From: Marisa cornuarietis
Lineage: Eukaryota; Mollusca; Gastropoda; Architaenioglossa; Ampullariidae
DNA length: 64,000 bases
Reading direction: 5' to 3'
Assembly: GCA_004794655.1 (NCBI GenBank)
Contig: SMMW01000502.1
Coordinates: 310,001 to 374,000, forward strand
The stretch's first letter is position 1. Each line of letters opens with the position of its first letter. The notes under the pieces are model-generated. The model saw only the letters and a program-made list of their open reading frames with translations, was not told the origin of the DNA and ran no database searches. Both the position numbers and the translations under genes were made by a program. Positions 50,501 through 61,415 of this stretch are shown here, in pieces.

Positions 50501-51446
50501 ATCAAGTCCGCCAAAGTAAACGGTCTAGTGACTAACGGTGTCAGGGGTCAAAAGGTGACGCCAGCCACCCTGTATGTCAACTCGCGCTTCCCTCCACCCG
50601 ACTGCCAGGCGCCGGACGCCCCAAGAAAGGTGTCTGTCATGCAGTACCAGAAGCCCCTGCCCTTGTCCTCCGGGGGTAGACTGGCTCAGGCCACAGGTGA
50701 GAAGTAGCAGTTAATTACAGGTGTTCATCGCCAGCTACTGAAGTAGCTCATTACTACATGCACGTCCGTATCTCTGACCCGTGTAGTGTGTTGACATGAC
50801 ATACCCCAACAATCCTACCTGCTCATCCATCATGCTACCTTGTCGAGGTCGGCCCAGGAACTGGTAGAAACGAATGTTGATGGAGAATATGTCAGAATCA
50901 AAATGCATGCTCCAGGTATATGAGACACAAACACAAGATTACCAGAAATAGACGACATGACATGACATGACATGACATGACATGACATGACTGTGAATGA
51001 ACTAACTTTATTCTAGAGAGAGAAGGGGATGAACGCACGCATGAAGGAATCTTTTAGAGATTGTATGTATCGTATCTAATGTCTGCAACAATATCTGACC
51101 TACTTTGTGGGTAGTAACAGTAAGAATCATAAGCTTGTTGTTTGTCGTTTGTTTGAATAAACACTCAACACTTATCACTTACCTGTGTACAGATGCTGAA
51201 GGTCAAGGACAGAGAGGAGTTGCTCCATACCAGGAGCCCTGGAGTCGTCTGGATGAAGAGATCTCCGCCAGGCTAGCTGCCCTCCGCCCCAACCCCCACA
51301 TGTGTCACGTGCCCGGCTTTCAGGCGCAGCCGGACATTACAGACATTAGACACATTACACACATTACAGACAAATCCCTGGCAGTGCAAGAGGACAACAG
51401 CAAGTCGGCACTCAGTGTGGACTCACAGGAGGCTTCCGTGGCTTGA
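46202..51446 (+). CDS. Ig-like type I membrane protein with YQxP cytoplasmic motifs
   Basis: Seven exons: 46202-46256, 46705-47028, 47281-47316, 48390-48443, 49342-49431, 50469-50696, 51193-51446. Every junction is phase 1 and the total is exactly 347 codons including TGA. Plan: signal peptide (MLHHLLVIATIVYCLQAEG, 1-19); ectodomain about 20-127 with four Cys, several N-glycosylation sequons and an FTCVA motif like an Ig-domain F strand; a short Ser/Thr-rich stalk from two small exons; a hydrophobic helix of about 24 residues ended by LRG; then a cytoplasmic tail of about 160 residues. The tail carries VMQYQKPLPLSS and APYQEPWSRLDEEI, both conserved in the paralogue at 61099-63803. YxxP sites, when phosphorylated, are typical SH2 ligands of Crk/Nck-type adaptors. 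A receptor role is inferred; the family is not one I can name. Confidence 0.85.
46705..47028 (+). CDS. ectodomain exon
   Basis: The acceptor is catgttgcag and the donor gtgggt. The exon encodes 108 residues with VECLYSSPS, NCSGNITFLACVFST and RNFTCVATVI. Glycosylation sequons include NRT, NCS, NIT, NFT and NIS. One exon in phase 1-1 is the usual form of a shuffled Ig-like domain, but the intradomain spacing is atypical. Confidence 0.8.
47500..47562. repeat. (CA)n microsatellite
   Basis: About 62 bases of pure CA repeats in the intron 47317-48389. A shorter (CA)n lies at 46557-46600 and a (TCTG)n at 47063-47092. Confidence 0.95.
47590..48385. repeat. nested TGTTACTGTGTGT array reaching a splice acceptor
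   Basis: Short TGTTACTGTGTGTATTACTG-type units are organised into longer copies, each with CACATGAGCTTGGACTGCTA followed by CCCCTCTATGTA (near 47807, 47936, 48058 and 48347). The last copy merges into the acceptor of exon 48390. The long open frames here are repeat translations. Confidence 0.9.
48640..48870. repeat. minisatellite, 30-bp units
   Basis: About seven copies contain TTAACTCTATGGCTAGCCCT and TAGCTGAGTG. It lies in the intron 48444-49341. Confidence 0.92.
49342..49431 (+). CDS. transmembrane exon
   Basis: The acceptor is gtcgtttcag and the donor gtaggt. 90 nt encode CELSD, a run of Ile/Val/Leu/Phe of about 24 residues, and LRG. The paralogous exon 63803-63714 has the same length and ends YIRG. 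An in-frame open stretch upstream (49134-49341) is intronic by this phase. Confidence 0.85.
49495..50155 (+). mobile_element. CR1/Jockey-like LINE 3' fragment
   Basis: Translation gives LGVAIDNNLSWSQHI, LLSKIKHLLTPHS and a WTFDYASYYL-like piece, the C-terminal region of CR1/Jockey-type proteins, with stops. It ends in AAATAAAGGTTTGTCTC, a likely 3' tail. It lies in the intron 49432-50468. Confidence 0.6.
50469..50696 (+). CDS. cytoplasmic exon with the first YQxP motif
   Basis: The acceptor is ctgtcaacag and the donor gtgaga. It encodes ARREVLAARDKIKSAK, FPPPDCQAPDAP and VMQYQKPLPLSS. The paralogous exon 62612-62406 shares PPP, QAPDAP and VMQYQKPVPLSS. Confidence 0.87.
50950..50990. repeat. 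(GACAT)n pentanucleotide repeat
   Basis: About seven copies of GACAT in the last intron of the Ig-like gene. Confidence 0.9.
51193..51446 (+). CDS. last exon with the second YQxP motif
   Basis: The acceptor is ctgtgtacag. It encodes EGQGQRGVAPYQEPW, RLDEEISARLAALRPNPHMC and VPGFQ, then a Thr/His/Ile repeat-like segment and TGA. The paralogue 61274-61099 has LQYQEPW, QLDDEISDRLATFRPNPRMC and VPGFQ, then diverges. Confidence 0.87.
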
Positions 51447-51469
51447 TTCACATCCCTGGCCTTCTTCAA

Positions 51470-51474
<5 letters not shown>

Positions 51475-51536
<62 letters not shown>

Positions 51537-51784
51537 CTGTTGGAAATGTTGTTTTTCTGTGATAGCACTGACCCTAGCCCCCTCACAGGCCTGCCCGTGA
51601 TGTCATAGGTCATGCTGTGGTTGTTGATTATCTTGTTGATGTTGCTTCTTACCCTCCGCAGGGTGAAAATCTTATTTTGCTACAAATGTAGCCTCGTGCT
51701 ATTGCCTGTTGTTACACTCTAAGAGACAGCGAACTTTTCTGCCCTTCCATGTGGTATGTGCATGTCTACACGCCATGTTTATAC

Positions 51785-51817
<33 letters not shown>

Positions 51818-52130
51818 CAGAGACAGAGAGATATGTTATGCTACATTATATTATATGTTATGTTACAAATCCTCTTCGGCCGACACCAATTATATATATA
51901 TATATATATAGATATGCCATATTGAGGTAATGTAATTGGTGGATTACATAATACATATAGCGCCGGAAGTGTTCATATGTTTCTATATAGGAGTATGATT
52001 TTTATAGGCTGTTATTTCTTGTTGAAGTGAATCCTACTTTACATTCACCTGCCATACTTGTGTTGCTAACGAACATAATAAACTTTATTGCACATGGCTG
52101 ATATACCGCGGATACAAATACCAAAAATGA
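51475..52130. other. 3' flank of the Ig-like gene with (GT)n, (TA)n and (GA)n tracts
   Basis: (GT)n at 51477-51518 begins about 30 bases after the stop codon, so it probably lies in the 3' UTR. TA/GA tracts follow at 51784-51830 and 51892-51912. The candidate AATAAA lies at 52077-52082. Confidence 0.7.
52077..52082 (+). terminator. candidate polyadenylation signal of the Ig-like gene
   Basis: AATAAA about 630 bases after the TGA. It is a plausible end of a long 3' UTR, from a single motif. Confidence 0.35.
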
Positions 52131-52159
52131 ACTCAGTTTACAGGGTTTGTATGTCTTTA

Positions 52160-52345
52160 GACTAAGTTGTGCTACACATTGAGGAACACTTGGTACTTCA
52201 AGCCTGTGCTACACATTGAGGAACACTTGGTACTTCAAGCCTGTGCTACACATTGAGGAACACTTGGTACTTCAAGCCTGTGCTACACATTGAGGAACAC
52301 TTGGTACTTCAAGCCTGTGCTACACATTGAGGAACACCTGGAGGC
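52160..52345. repeat. 37-bp tandem repeat, about five copies
   Basis: Units contain GTGCTACACATTGAGGAACA followed by CTTGGTACTTCAAGCCT, nearly identical from copy to copy. Confidence 0.93.
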
Positions 52346-53290
52346 TGTGCTACACATTGATGAACATTTACCAAGTTTGTGCGAGTCTATGTTTACTGTG
52401 TAAAAGTGGATTTTCACCAAAGGAGAATTTTGAAAATGTAGTGGAGATTATTGTAATGTCATGTTGCATTATTGCTGATGTCGATGTCAGTTCCACTTTA
52501 TCATACAATATTTATTGCAGCCTCAACCCAAGCAGCTTTGCCAAGACTGGTGTTCTTTCACTTCACAGGTTTGAGGGAGACAGGTCTCCACATTTTATGT
52601 CTATGTACTTGATTTGTTTGTTATTTTGGTGACCACTGTATGGCCAAGTGCTTTTTCCTCGTCACTGTTGGGAGCTGACATTTTATTTGTCATCAGTGTC
52701 TTCTTACTTTGTGTCGTTTATCGTCTCTTCTCGCTGACACCACGAGGGTTTGAAGACCTTCCGTCAGCGTCCAACGATCAAACAGTTTCTGTCTGTCTTG
52801 TGACCACACTGACCCCAGCAGTCACTTGATTATTTGATGTACACTTGGTCTGAGTATGGACTGACCTGTGTCTCCACTGACAAAACATTGATTTCACGAC
52901 CTTTAATATCTGAACTGTAAGGGGTCACAACCTCTACAGATGTCATGAACTCCACCACAGCAACGATGACTTCCAATCTCTGACTCACCTTTCTTGTCGT
53001 TTTTTTCCACCTGACATCGTAATGATTTGTGTAGTCATCACTACTATGGACTACTGATTGATCTTTTCTATGTTGCCATGAAAGTGTACAACATCAACAT
53101 CTTGGTCTGTAAAGATTTCAATCAGCGGAACATCGACAAAGTCTTCCGCTGACTGCACTGAGAGAGCCGCACGATTTTCCTCTTTCCTTTGTATTTTTGT
53201 GTTTGTTAAGCGCAGTGAGCCAGGCTTTAGACAGGGAGCCGTGCTACATCAGCTGTCATTGTATTATTATTCTGCGTTGGTTGTGTAGCT
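52346..53290. other. spacer, nothing recognised
   Basis: Ordinary sequence with small open frames that lack motifs. Confidence 0.4.
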
Positions 53291-53608
53291 CCAGTGTACA
53301 ACATTGCCTATGTACCTAACTTGGCTGACATGTCTGGTGAAGTCGTTAGAGAGCATCAGGGGCCGCTGCCTTCAAAGGAAAGGTTGGTTTTAAAGTTTTG
53401 TTGTGAGCCAATTCAAACAGCTTCACTTTACAAACAACATTCGGTAAGTGAACGCCATTGTGTACTCATTAGTTGTTCATTCCATTATCACGAGGTTTGA
53501 TGTGTAGTCACCTGGTCTGGACTTTTTGACAATTTACCGGCCCGCCACAAAGTCTACAATTGTGAGACGGAGCCGCAACAAGAAAACTTTGCCCACCCCT
53601 GGTGTAGC
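53291..53608. mobile_element. possible hAT-like element end
   Basis: The segment ends AACTTTGCCCACCCCTG, which in reverse complement (CAGGGGTGGGCAAAG) is a common hAT terminal inverted repeat. The other end and an 8-bp target duplication were not found. Confidence 0.35.
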
Positions 53609-53744
53609 ACATGTTTCTAAATATACGGGAGTTCTCACCTCACATCTCTAGTTGTTCACCTACCCCCTATTTATATATGTAAACTGTCCATAAACCTGAA
53701 GCACTTGTATCTCTGACATACATCACAATGTAGTATCACCCCAA

Positions 53745-53895
53745 CCTACAGCATTTATCATGCAACATCCGCCGGGCCATGCAACATTGTGTAATATACT
53801 ACATGGTCTACACCAGTTATACAACATCCGCCGGGCCATACAACATGTTGTGTAATATACTACATGGTCTACACCATTTATACAACATCCGCTTT
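53745..53895. repeat. 66-bp direct duplication
   Basis: Two nearly identical copies contain CAACATCCGCCGGGCCAT and AATATACTACATGGTCTACA. The second continues into a partial third. Confidence 0.9.
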
Positions 53896-54164
53896 TTCTG
53901 CTCCATTTCTTTCTTTGTGGACTTTTAACAATAAAATGGCAGCTTGTAACTGACTCTGCAAATGGCAGCAAGATGTTTTACAGTCAACAAATCCCTTTGT
54001 TACCTGCATGTGTTTATGAAATCCAATGTGTTCAGCTTGATGACTCTCTGCATTTGTTATCCTCTAATCTCAATTAGGATTTTGTAGTCAGTTTTGTTGA
54101 CTTTGTGTGGAATATATCGTGTTTTGTTTAATAGAGCAGGCGCCATCTAAAGGCCTTAAAATCG

Positions 54165-54895
54165 TCTACAGGCCTTGCTTAGTGTAGTCTACAGGCCTTG
54201 CTTAGTGTAGTCTACAGACCTGACTATAGGTCATCTACAGGCCTCGCTTAGTGAAGTCTACAGACCTCACTACAGGTCGTCTACAGGCCTGACTATAGGT
54301 CGTCTATAGGCCTGACTATAGGTCGTCTATAGGCCTGACTATAGGTCGTCTACAGGCCTCACTTAGTGTACTCTACAGACCTGACTACAGGTCGTCTACA
54401 GGCCTCACTGTAGGTCGTCTACAGGCCTGACTATAGGTCGTCTACAGGCCTGACTACAGGTCGTCTACAGGCCTGACTATAGGTCGTCTACAGGCCTGAC
54501 TATAGGTCGTCTACAGGCCTCACTTAGTGTACTTTACAGACCTGACTGCAGGTCGTCTACTAGCCTCACTTAGTGTAGTCTATAGGCCTGACTACAGGTC
54601 GTCTACAGGCCTGACAGTGTAGTCTACAGGCCTATCTACAGGTCGTCTACAGGCCTGACAGTGTAGTCTACAGGCCTATCTACAGGTCGTCTACAGGCCT
54701 GACAGTGTAGTCTACCGGCCTATCTACAGGTCGTCTACAGGCCTGACAGTGTAGTCTACCGGCCTATCTACAGGTCGTCTACAGGCCTGACAGTGTAGTC
54801 TACAGGCCTATCTACAGGTCGTCTACAGGCCTGACAGTGTAGTCTACAGGCCTATCTACAGGTCGTCTACAGGCCTGACAGTGTAGTCTACCGGC
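54165..54895. repeat. minisatellite of TCTACAGGCCTGACTATAGG units
   Basis: About 23-bp units, in the right half fused into longer blocks with GACAGTGTAGTCTACAGG. Stops occur in all frames. Confidence 0.93.
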
Positions 54896-55525
54896 CTCAG
54901 GCTGTGTTACTGTTTATATCTGACTTTTGTACAGATCGTTGTATCTTGTGCTGACCTAGAGTTTGTGACAAGTGGATGCAAGCATTTAGTTTACTGTTTT
55001 TTATGTTACTTGTTGCTTGTGCCCAAGAATAAACATTTTGAGTTGAATGACTGTGTTTGAGTTATGCGTGTGTGCGTGTTTTGTCCTGTTAGTGTGTCAT
55101 TTCCTTCTTTCTGTTGCTACTATTCTGGGTCTCATCATTATCATTGTGAAAGTGGAGGAAAGCACGCGCGTGCACGCACGCAGGCACACAAACGTGAGTA
55201 CTACTCGTATAGAGATTTGAGACTAAACCATGACTCAGCTACAAACGAAAGGAGAGAGAAAACTACGAGAGTTTTCTTAAATTGTCATTTTTATTGTTTA
55301 AATATTTGCAAGACGATGAATAAAGGTCGAGAGAGAGAGACAATAGAGGAAAAGATAGAGACAAAAAAAGAGCAAATGTTCGCTAAATAAACAGAGAAAC
55401 CTCATAGAGCACTGCTGCCTCACGAGGCTTCGACACCAAAGTCAATAAACTGCTTCTACACCGACACAGTCCATATACATCAACGTCCGCCAACTCTACA
55501 CCAGCAGTACAACCTCGTGTACCTC
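54896..55525. other. spacer, nothing recognised
   Basis: It holds an AATAAACATTTTGAG stretch at 55029 that could end a transcript, plus CA/CG-rich and GA-rich patches. No supported gene. Confidence 0.4.
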
Positions 55526-55527
55526 AC

Positions 55528-56155
55528 ATGAACATGAGAGCTCGCCATCTCCACATTAACATAACAGCGCACCATCTCCACATGAACATGAGAGCTCACC
55601 ATCTCCACATGAACATAACAGCTCACCATCTCCACATCAACATGAGAGCTCACCATCTCCACATAAACATAACAGCTCACCATCTCCACATCAACATGAG
55701 AGCTCGCCATCTCCACATCAACATAGCAGCTCACCATCTCCACATGAACATGAGAGCTCGCCATCTCCACATCAACATGAGACCTCACCATCTCCACATG
55801 AACATAACAGCTCACCATCTCCACATGAACATAACAGCTCACCATCTCCACATCAACATGAGAGCTCACCATCTCCAAAAGAACATGAGAGCTCGCCATC
55901 TCCACATGAACATAACAGCTCGAAATCTCCACATGAACATGAGAGCTCACCATCTCCACATGAACATGAGAGCTCGCCATCTCCACATGAACATGAGAGC
56001 TCACCATCTCCACATGAACATGAGAGCTCGCCATCTCCACATGAACATGAGAGCTCACCATCTCCACATGAACATGAGAGCTCACCATCTCCACATGAAC
56101 ATGAGAGCTCGCCATCTCCACATGAACATTAGAGCTCGCCATCTCCACCTCAACA
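55528..56155. repeat. 27-bp minisatellite open on both strands
   Basis: About 23 copies contain AGCTCACCATCTCCACATGA and ACATGAG. The 9-codon period keeps long frames open on both strands (227 and 229 codons); no splice or domain evidence. Confidence 0.95.
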
Positions 56156-56249
56156 TCAGAGCCGTTCACATAAAGCCCACTACACCCTGGGGGTCCTCAA
56201 CATCTCCGTAAATGAAGTTCAACGCCCACCACAGTCCTCTACAACCACA

Positions 56250-56450
56250 ACTGTATATCTACATACGTCTCTCTGTCTCTCAACTGTATATCTACATACG
56301 TCTCTCTGTCTCTCAACTGTATATCTACATACGTCTCTCTGTCTCTCAACTGTATATGTACATACGTCTCTCTGTCTCTCAACTGTATATCTACATACGT
56401 CTCTCTGTCTCTCAACTGTATATCTACATACGTCTCTCTGTCTCTCTCTC
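56250..56450. repeat. 33-bp tandem repeat, six copies
   Basis: Units contain CTGTATATCTACATACGTCT and CTCTGTCTCTCAA, near identical. Confidence 0.95.
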
Positions 56451-56684
56451 TTTATATATATACAAACAGTACATTGGCGCGCGTATTTTCATGCACGCAC
56501 ACACGCAAAACAGAGTTCCTATCACAGTTGCACAGAGATACAACTATTTGAAAATATATCAGGGTCTTCACGAGTGTCGACTACCAGCTGTAGAGAGTAA
56601 ACATACAAGTGCTGCTGCCGTTGTGCTACTCATCAAATCGCAGTGAATTGTTGAGAACCTGCTTAAGCTGCATTTTGATTTGTG

Positions 56685-59600
56685 TCTCACTACAATACTG
56701 TCTTAGTGTCTTACTACAATTCTGTCTTAGTGTCTTAGTGTCTTACTACAATACTGTCTTACTGTCTCACTACAATAATGTCTTACTATACTACAACACT
56801 GTCTTACTACAATACTGTCTTAGTGTCTTACTACAATACTGTCTTAGTGTCTTAATATCTTACTACAATACTGTCTTACTGTCTCACTACAATACTGTCT
56901 CACTACAATACTGTCTTACTATACTACAACACTGTCTTACTACAATGCTGTCTTAGTGTCTTAGTGTCTTACTATAATACTGTCTTAGTGTCTTACTGTC
57001 CTACTACAATACTGTCTTAGTGTCTTAGTGTCTTACTATAATACTGTCTTAGTGTTTTAGTGTCTTACTACAATACTGTCTTAGTGTCTTAGTGTCTTAC
57101 TATAATACTGTCTTAGTGTCTTAGTGTCTTACTACAATACTGTCTTAGTGTCTTACTATAATACTGTCTTAGTGTCTTACTACAATACTGTCTTAGTGTC
57201 TCACTACAATATTGTCTTAGTGTCTTACTACAATACTGTCTGTCTTAGTGTCTTACTATAATACTGTCTTAGTGTCTTAATGTCTTACTATAATACTGTC
57301 TTAGTGTCTTACTGACTTACTACAATACTGTCTTAGTGTCTTACTGACTTACTACAATACTGTTTCAGTGTCTTAGTGTCTTACTACAATACTGTCTTAG
57401 TGTCTTACTGTCTTACTACAATACTGTCTTTGTGTTTTACTACAATACTGTCTTAGTGTCTTACTATAATACTGTCTTAGTGTCTTACTGTCTTACTATA
57501 ATACTGTTTTAGTGTCTTACTACAATACTATCTTAGTGTCTTACTGTCCTACTACAATACTGTCTTAGTGTCTTAGTGTATTACTATAATACTGTCTTAG
57601 TGTCTTAGTGTCTTACTACAATACTGTCTTAGTGTCTTACTATAATACTGTCTTATTGTCTTAGTGTCTTACTATAATACTGTCTTAGTGTCTTACTGAC
57701 TTACTACAATACTGTCTTAGTATCTTACTGACTTACTACAATACTGTCTTAGTGTCTTACTACAATACTGTCTTAGTGTCTTACTGACTTACTACAATAC
57801 TGTCTTAGTGTTTTACTACAATACTGTCTTGGTGTCTTACTGTCTTACTACAAATCTGTCTTAGTGTCTTACTACAATACTGTCTTAGTGTCTTACTGTC
57901 TTACTACAATACTGTCTTTGTGTTTTACTACAATACTGTCTTAGTGTCTTACTGTCTTACTATAATAGTGTCTTAGTGTCTTACTGACTTACTACAATAC
58001 TGTCTTAGTGTCTTACTAATTTACTACAATACTGTCTTAGTGTCTTACTGACTTACTACAATACTGTCTTAGTGTCTTACTGACTTACTACAATACTGTC
58101 TTAGTGTCTTACTACAATACTGTCTTAGTGTCTTAATGTCTTACTACAATACTGTCTTAGTGTCTTAATGTCTTACTACAATACTGTCTTAGTGTCTTAC
58201 TACAATACTGTCTTAGTGTCTTACTGTCTCACGACAATACTGTCTTAGTGTCTTACTGACTTACTACAATACTGTCTTAGTGTCTTACTGACTTACTACA
58301 ATACTGTCTTAGTGTCTTACTGTCTTACTACAATACTGTCTTTGTGTTTTACTACAATACTGTCTTAGTGTCTTACTATAATACTGTCTTAGTGTCTTAC
58401 TGTCTTACTATAATACTGTTTTAGTGTCTTACTACAATACTGTCTTAGTGTTTTACTGTCTTACTATAATACTGTCTTAGTGTCTTACTATAATACTGCC
58501 TTAGTGTCTCACTATAATACTGTCTTAGTGTCTTACTATATTACTGTCTTAGTGTCTTACTATAATACTGTTTTAGTGTCTTACTATAATACTGTTTTAG
58601 TGTTTTACTGTAATACTGTTTTAGTGTCTTACTACAATACTGTCTTAGTGTTTTACTGTCTTACTATAATACTGTTTTAGTGTCTTACTATAATACTGTT
58701 TTATTGGCTTACTGTCTTACTATAATACTGTCTTAGTGTCTTACTACAATATTGTCTTATTGTCTTACTATATTACTGTCTTAGTGTCTTACTGACTTAC
58801 TACAATACTATCTTACTGTCTCACTACAATACTGTCTTAGTGTCTTACTTTCTTACTACAATACTGTCTTAGTGTCTTACTGTCTTACTACAATACTGTC
58901 TTAGTGTCTTACTGACTTACTACAATACTGTCTTAGTGTCTTACTGTCTTACTACAATACTGTCTTTGTGTTTTACTACAATACTCTCTTAGTGTCTTAC
59001 TATAATACTGTCTTAGTGTCTTACTGTCTTACTATAATACTGTTTTAGTGTCTTACTACAATACTGTCTTAGTGTCTTACTGTCTTACTACAATACTGTC
59101 TTTGTGTTTTACTACAATACTGTCTTAGTGTCTTACTGTCTTACTACAATACTGTCTTTGTGTTTTACTACAATACTGTCTTAGTGTCTTAGTGTCTTAC
59201 TATAATACTGTCTTAGTGTCTTACTGACTTACTACAATACTGTCTTAGTGTCTTAGTGTCTTACTACAATACTGTCTTTGTGTTTTACTACAATACTGTC
59301 TTAGTGTTTTACTGTCTTACTATAATACTGTCTTAGTGTCTTACTATAATACTGTTTTAGTGTCTTACTATAATACTGTTTTAGTGTTTTACTGTAATAC
59401 TGTTTTAGTGTCATACTACAATACTGTCTTAGTGTTTTACTGTCTTACTATAATAGTGTTTTAGTGTCTTACTATAATACTGTTTTAGTGTCTTACTATA
59501 ATACTGTTTTATTGTCTTACTGTCTTACTATAATACTGTCTTAGTGTCTTACTACAATACTGTCTTATTGTCTTACTGTCTTACTATAATACTGTCTTAG

Positions 59601-59825
59601 TGTCTTACTGACTTACTACAATACTATCTTACTGTCTCACTACAATACTGTCTTAGTGTCTTACTTTCTTACTACAATACTGTCTTAGTGTCTTAGTGTC
59701 TTACTGCCACGCGTACCGTCTTACTGTCATATTGCTTTACTGTTTTACTATCATACTGTATTAGTGTGTTACTATAATACTCTCTTAGTGTCTTACTGTC
59801 TTACTATCTTATTGCTTTACCGTCC
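56685..59825. repeat. 3.1-kb satellite of TACTGTCTTAGTGTCTTACT units
   Basis: Building blocks ACAATACTGTCTTAGTGTCT and TACTGTCT/TACTGACT are combined in variable order with a period of about 24-32 bases. It has few ORFs and is AT-rich. Confidence 0.95.
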
Positions 59826-60039
59826 CCAGATTCTGAATTCATTGATAATATCAAGGGACATCACTCACACATACGCACATATGTCGACACGTACCTGTGA
59901 AACGCGCACGCACACACATAAACAAACACATTCTATCCCCCCCACAGGTGTTGATGATGGCGATGTTAGACATTTGAAGTCATTTTGTTTTCCCTCTTAC
60001 AAAGATTTGTTAGCAACTGTCATTGAGAGAATGTAACAT
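59826..60039. other. short spacer
   Basis: A CA-rich patch (59865-59930), then unique sequence. No feature supported. Confidence 0.4.
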
Positions 60040-60645
60040 AGTCAGTACACTGATAAAAGCAAGCTCCTGGTCCATTGACACCAGGAAGTACAAATCCAGT
60101 GAACAGGGCACGGCTCCAACAGTTTTCAGTATTTGGGAGTCACCCCTCCCCCTGAAAGTCAGCAACTCCACGACCGACACCCGTATCGGGATCGTAACCG
60201 TAAGAGTGGCAATGGCTCGACTAGACAGGGTGTGTGGCCAAACCATCAGTTTATTACAATCTGTGCAAATCACTAGTAGAACCCATCCTTCTTTATGGAC
60301 TCTGCTTGCCAATACGGGGAGGAGACTCCGGGCAGTTGAGAGGAAGTAACTGTGGAGGATGGTCTGGATGTCGTACAGAGAACACAGAAACAATGACTTC
60401 GCGGAGAATACCAGGAACGACTACTGGCAACCGCCAAGGGACGTAAGCTGGTCTGGCTTGGCCACGTCATCCATCTCAGCACTGTTGACGACTGTTGACC
60501 CTACAGGGTGGTCGACTCTGCGATGACACAGAAGAAACTGGATGACAAGCGTCAGTGAGTGGAGTTGTCGCCTTTGCAATCGCCTGACAGACGTGAGTTA
60601 CGGGCCTTGCCAACTGCTGCGTCTGTCCACGTGACGTGCTGGACC
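60040..60645 (+). mobile_element. RTE-type LINE ORF2 C-terminal remnant
   Basis: Translations across frames give TDTRIGIVTVRVAMARLDRV, LCKSLVEPILLYGLCLPI, REHRNNDF and DVSWSGLATSS, in the order of the RTE-clade ORF2 C-terminus. Many frameshifts. Related to the fragment at 355-795. Confidence 0.65.
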
Positions 60646-61098
60646 CACTGACCGACAGCAGTGTTTAGTACAAGCTGATGTGTAGTCTCGTCGCTGGTCG
60701 GCTCGAGTGAGACAATCTGTTGTGAGCCCAAGGCTCACCCGAGCCTGCTACTGAAAATGTCTCATCAGCATACGGCGATGGCTGCCCCTACGACCACTTC
60801 CTGTACCCTGTGTGACAAGAGGAAATATGACGGACTACCTGCAGAACGTAGGTGACACAGGCACGAGACTGTTTCTGTCTACATCGTCTGCTCCTGTTAC
60901 ACCCTCACCATCCACCCCCCCACCCCACTGACTGTCAGCGTCATGACTGAGCAGGTGAGTGACACACAGGTGTAGCTTTGTGCTGCTGACACAGTTTGTG
61001 AGAGAATCTTTGACTAAACTGTCCTTTGATCAGTGACGTCACTCGCATCTTCTTTCTCGTCGAGGAATTTCTTGGTGACGTCAGTCCGTAGTGTGGCG
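60646..61098. other. 3' flank of the minus-strand Ig-like gene
   Basis: No clear minus-strand AATAAA and no coding sequence supported here. Confidence 0.4.
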
Positions 61099-61341
61099 TT
61101 ATTCGTTATCGTCCTTGTCGTCAGGTAGTTTCTCACTGACGTCAGCAGGTCTCTGGAAGCCGGGCACGAGACACATTCGGGGGTTGGGGCGGAAGGTGGC
61201 CAGTCTGTCGGAAATCTCATCGTCCAGCTGACCCCAGGGCTCCTGGTACTGCAGCAACCCTTGACCTTCATTATCTGCACACATAGAAACTATTTCTCTG
61301 AAGCTGATGATAAGAGATAACTCTCCTGTTGAGCATCTATT

Positions 61342-61415
<74 letters not shown>

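Noticed and set aside
60010..60393. 127-codon minus-strand frame
   Set aside because: It lies antisense to the RTE remnant, which is recognisable on the plus strand.
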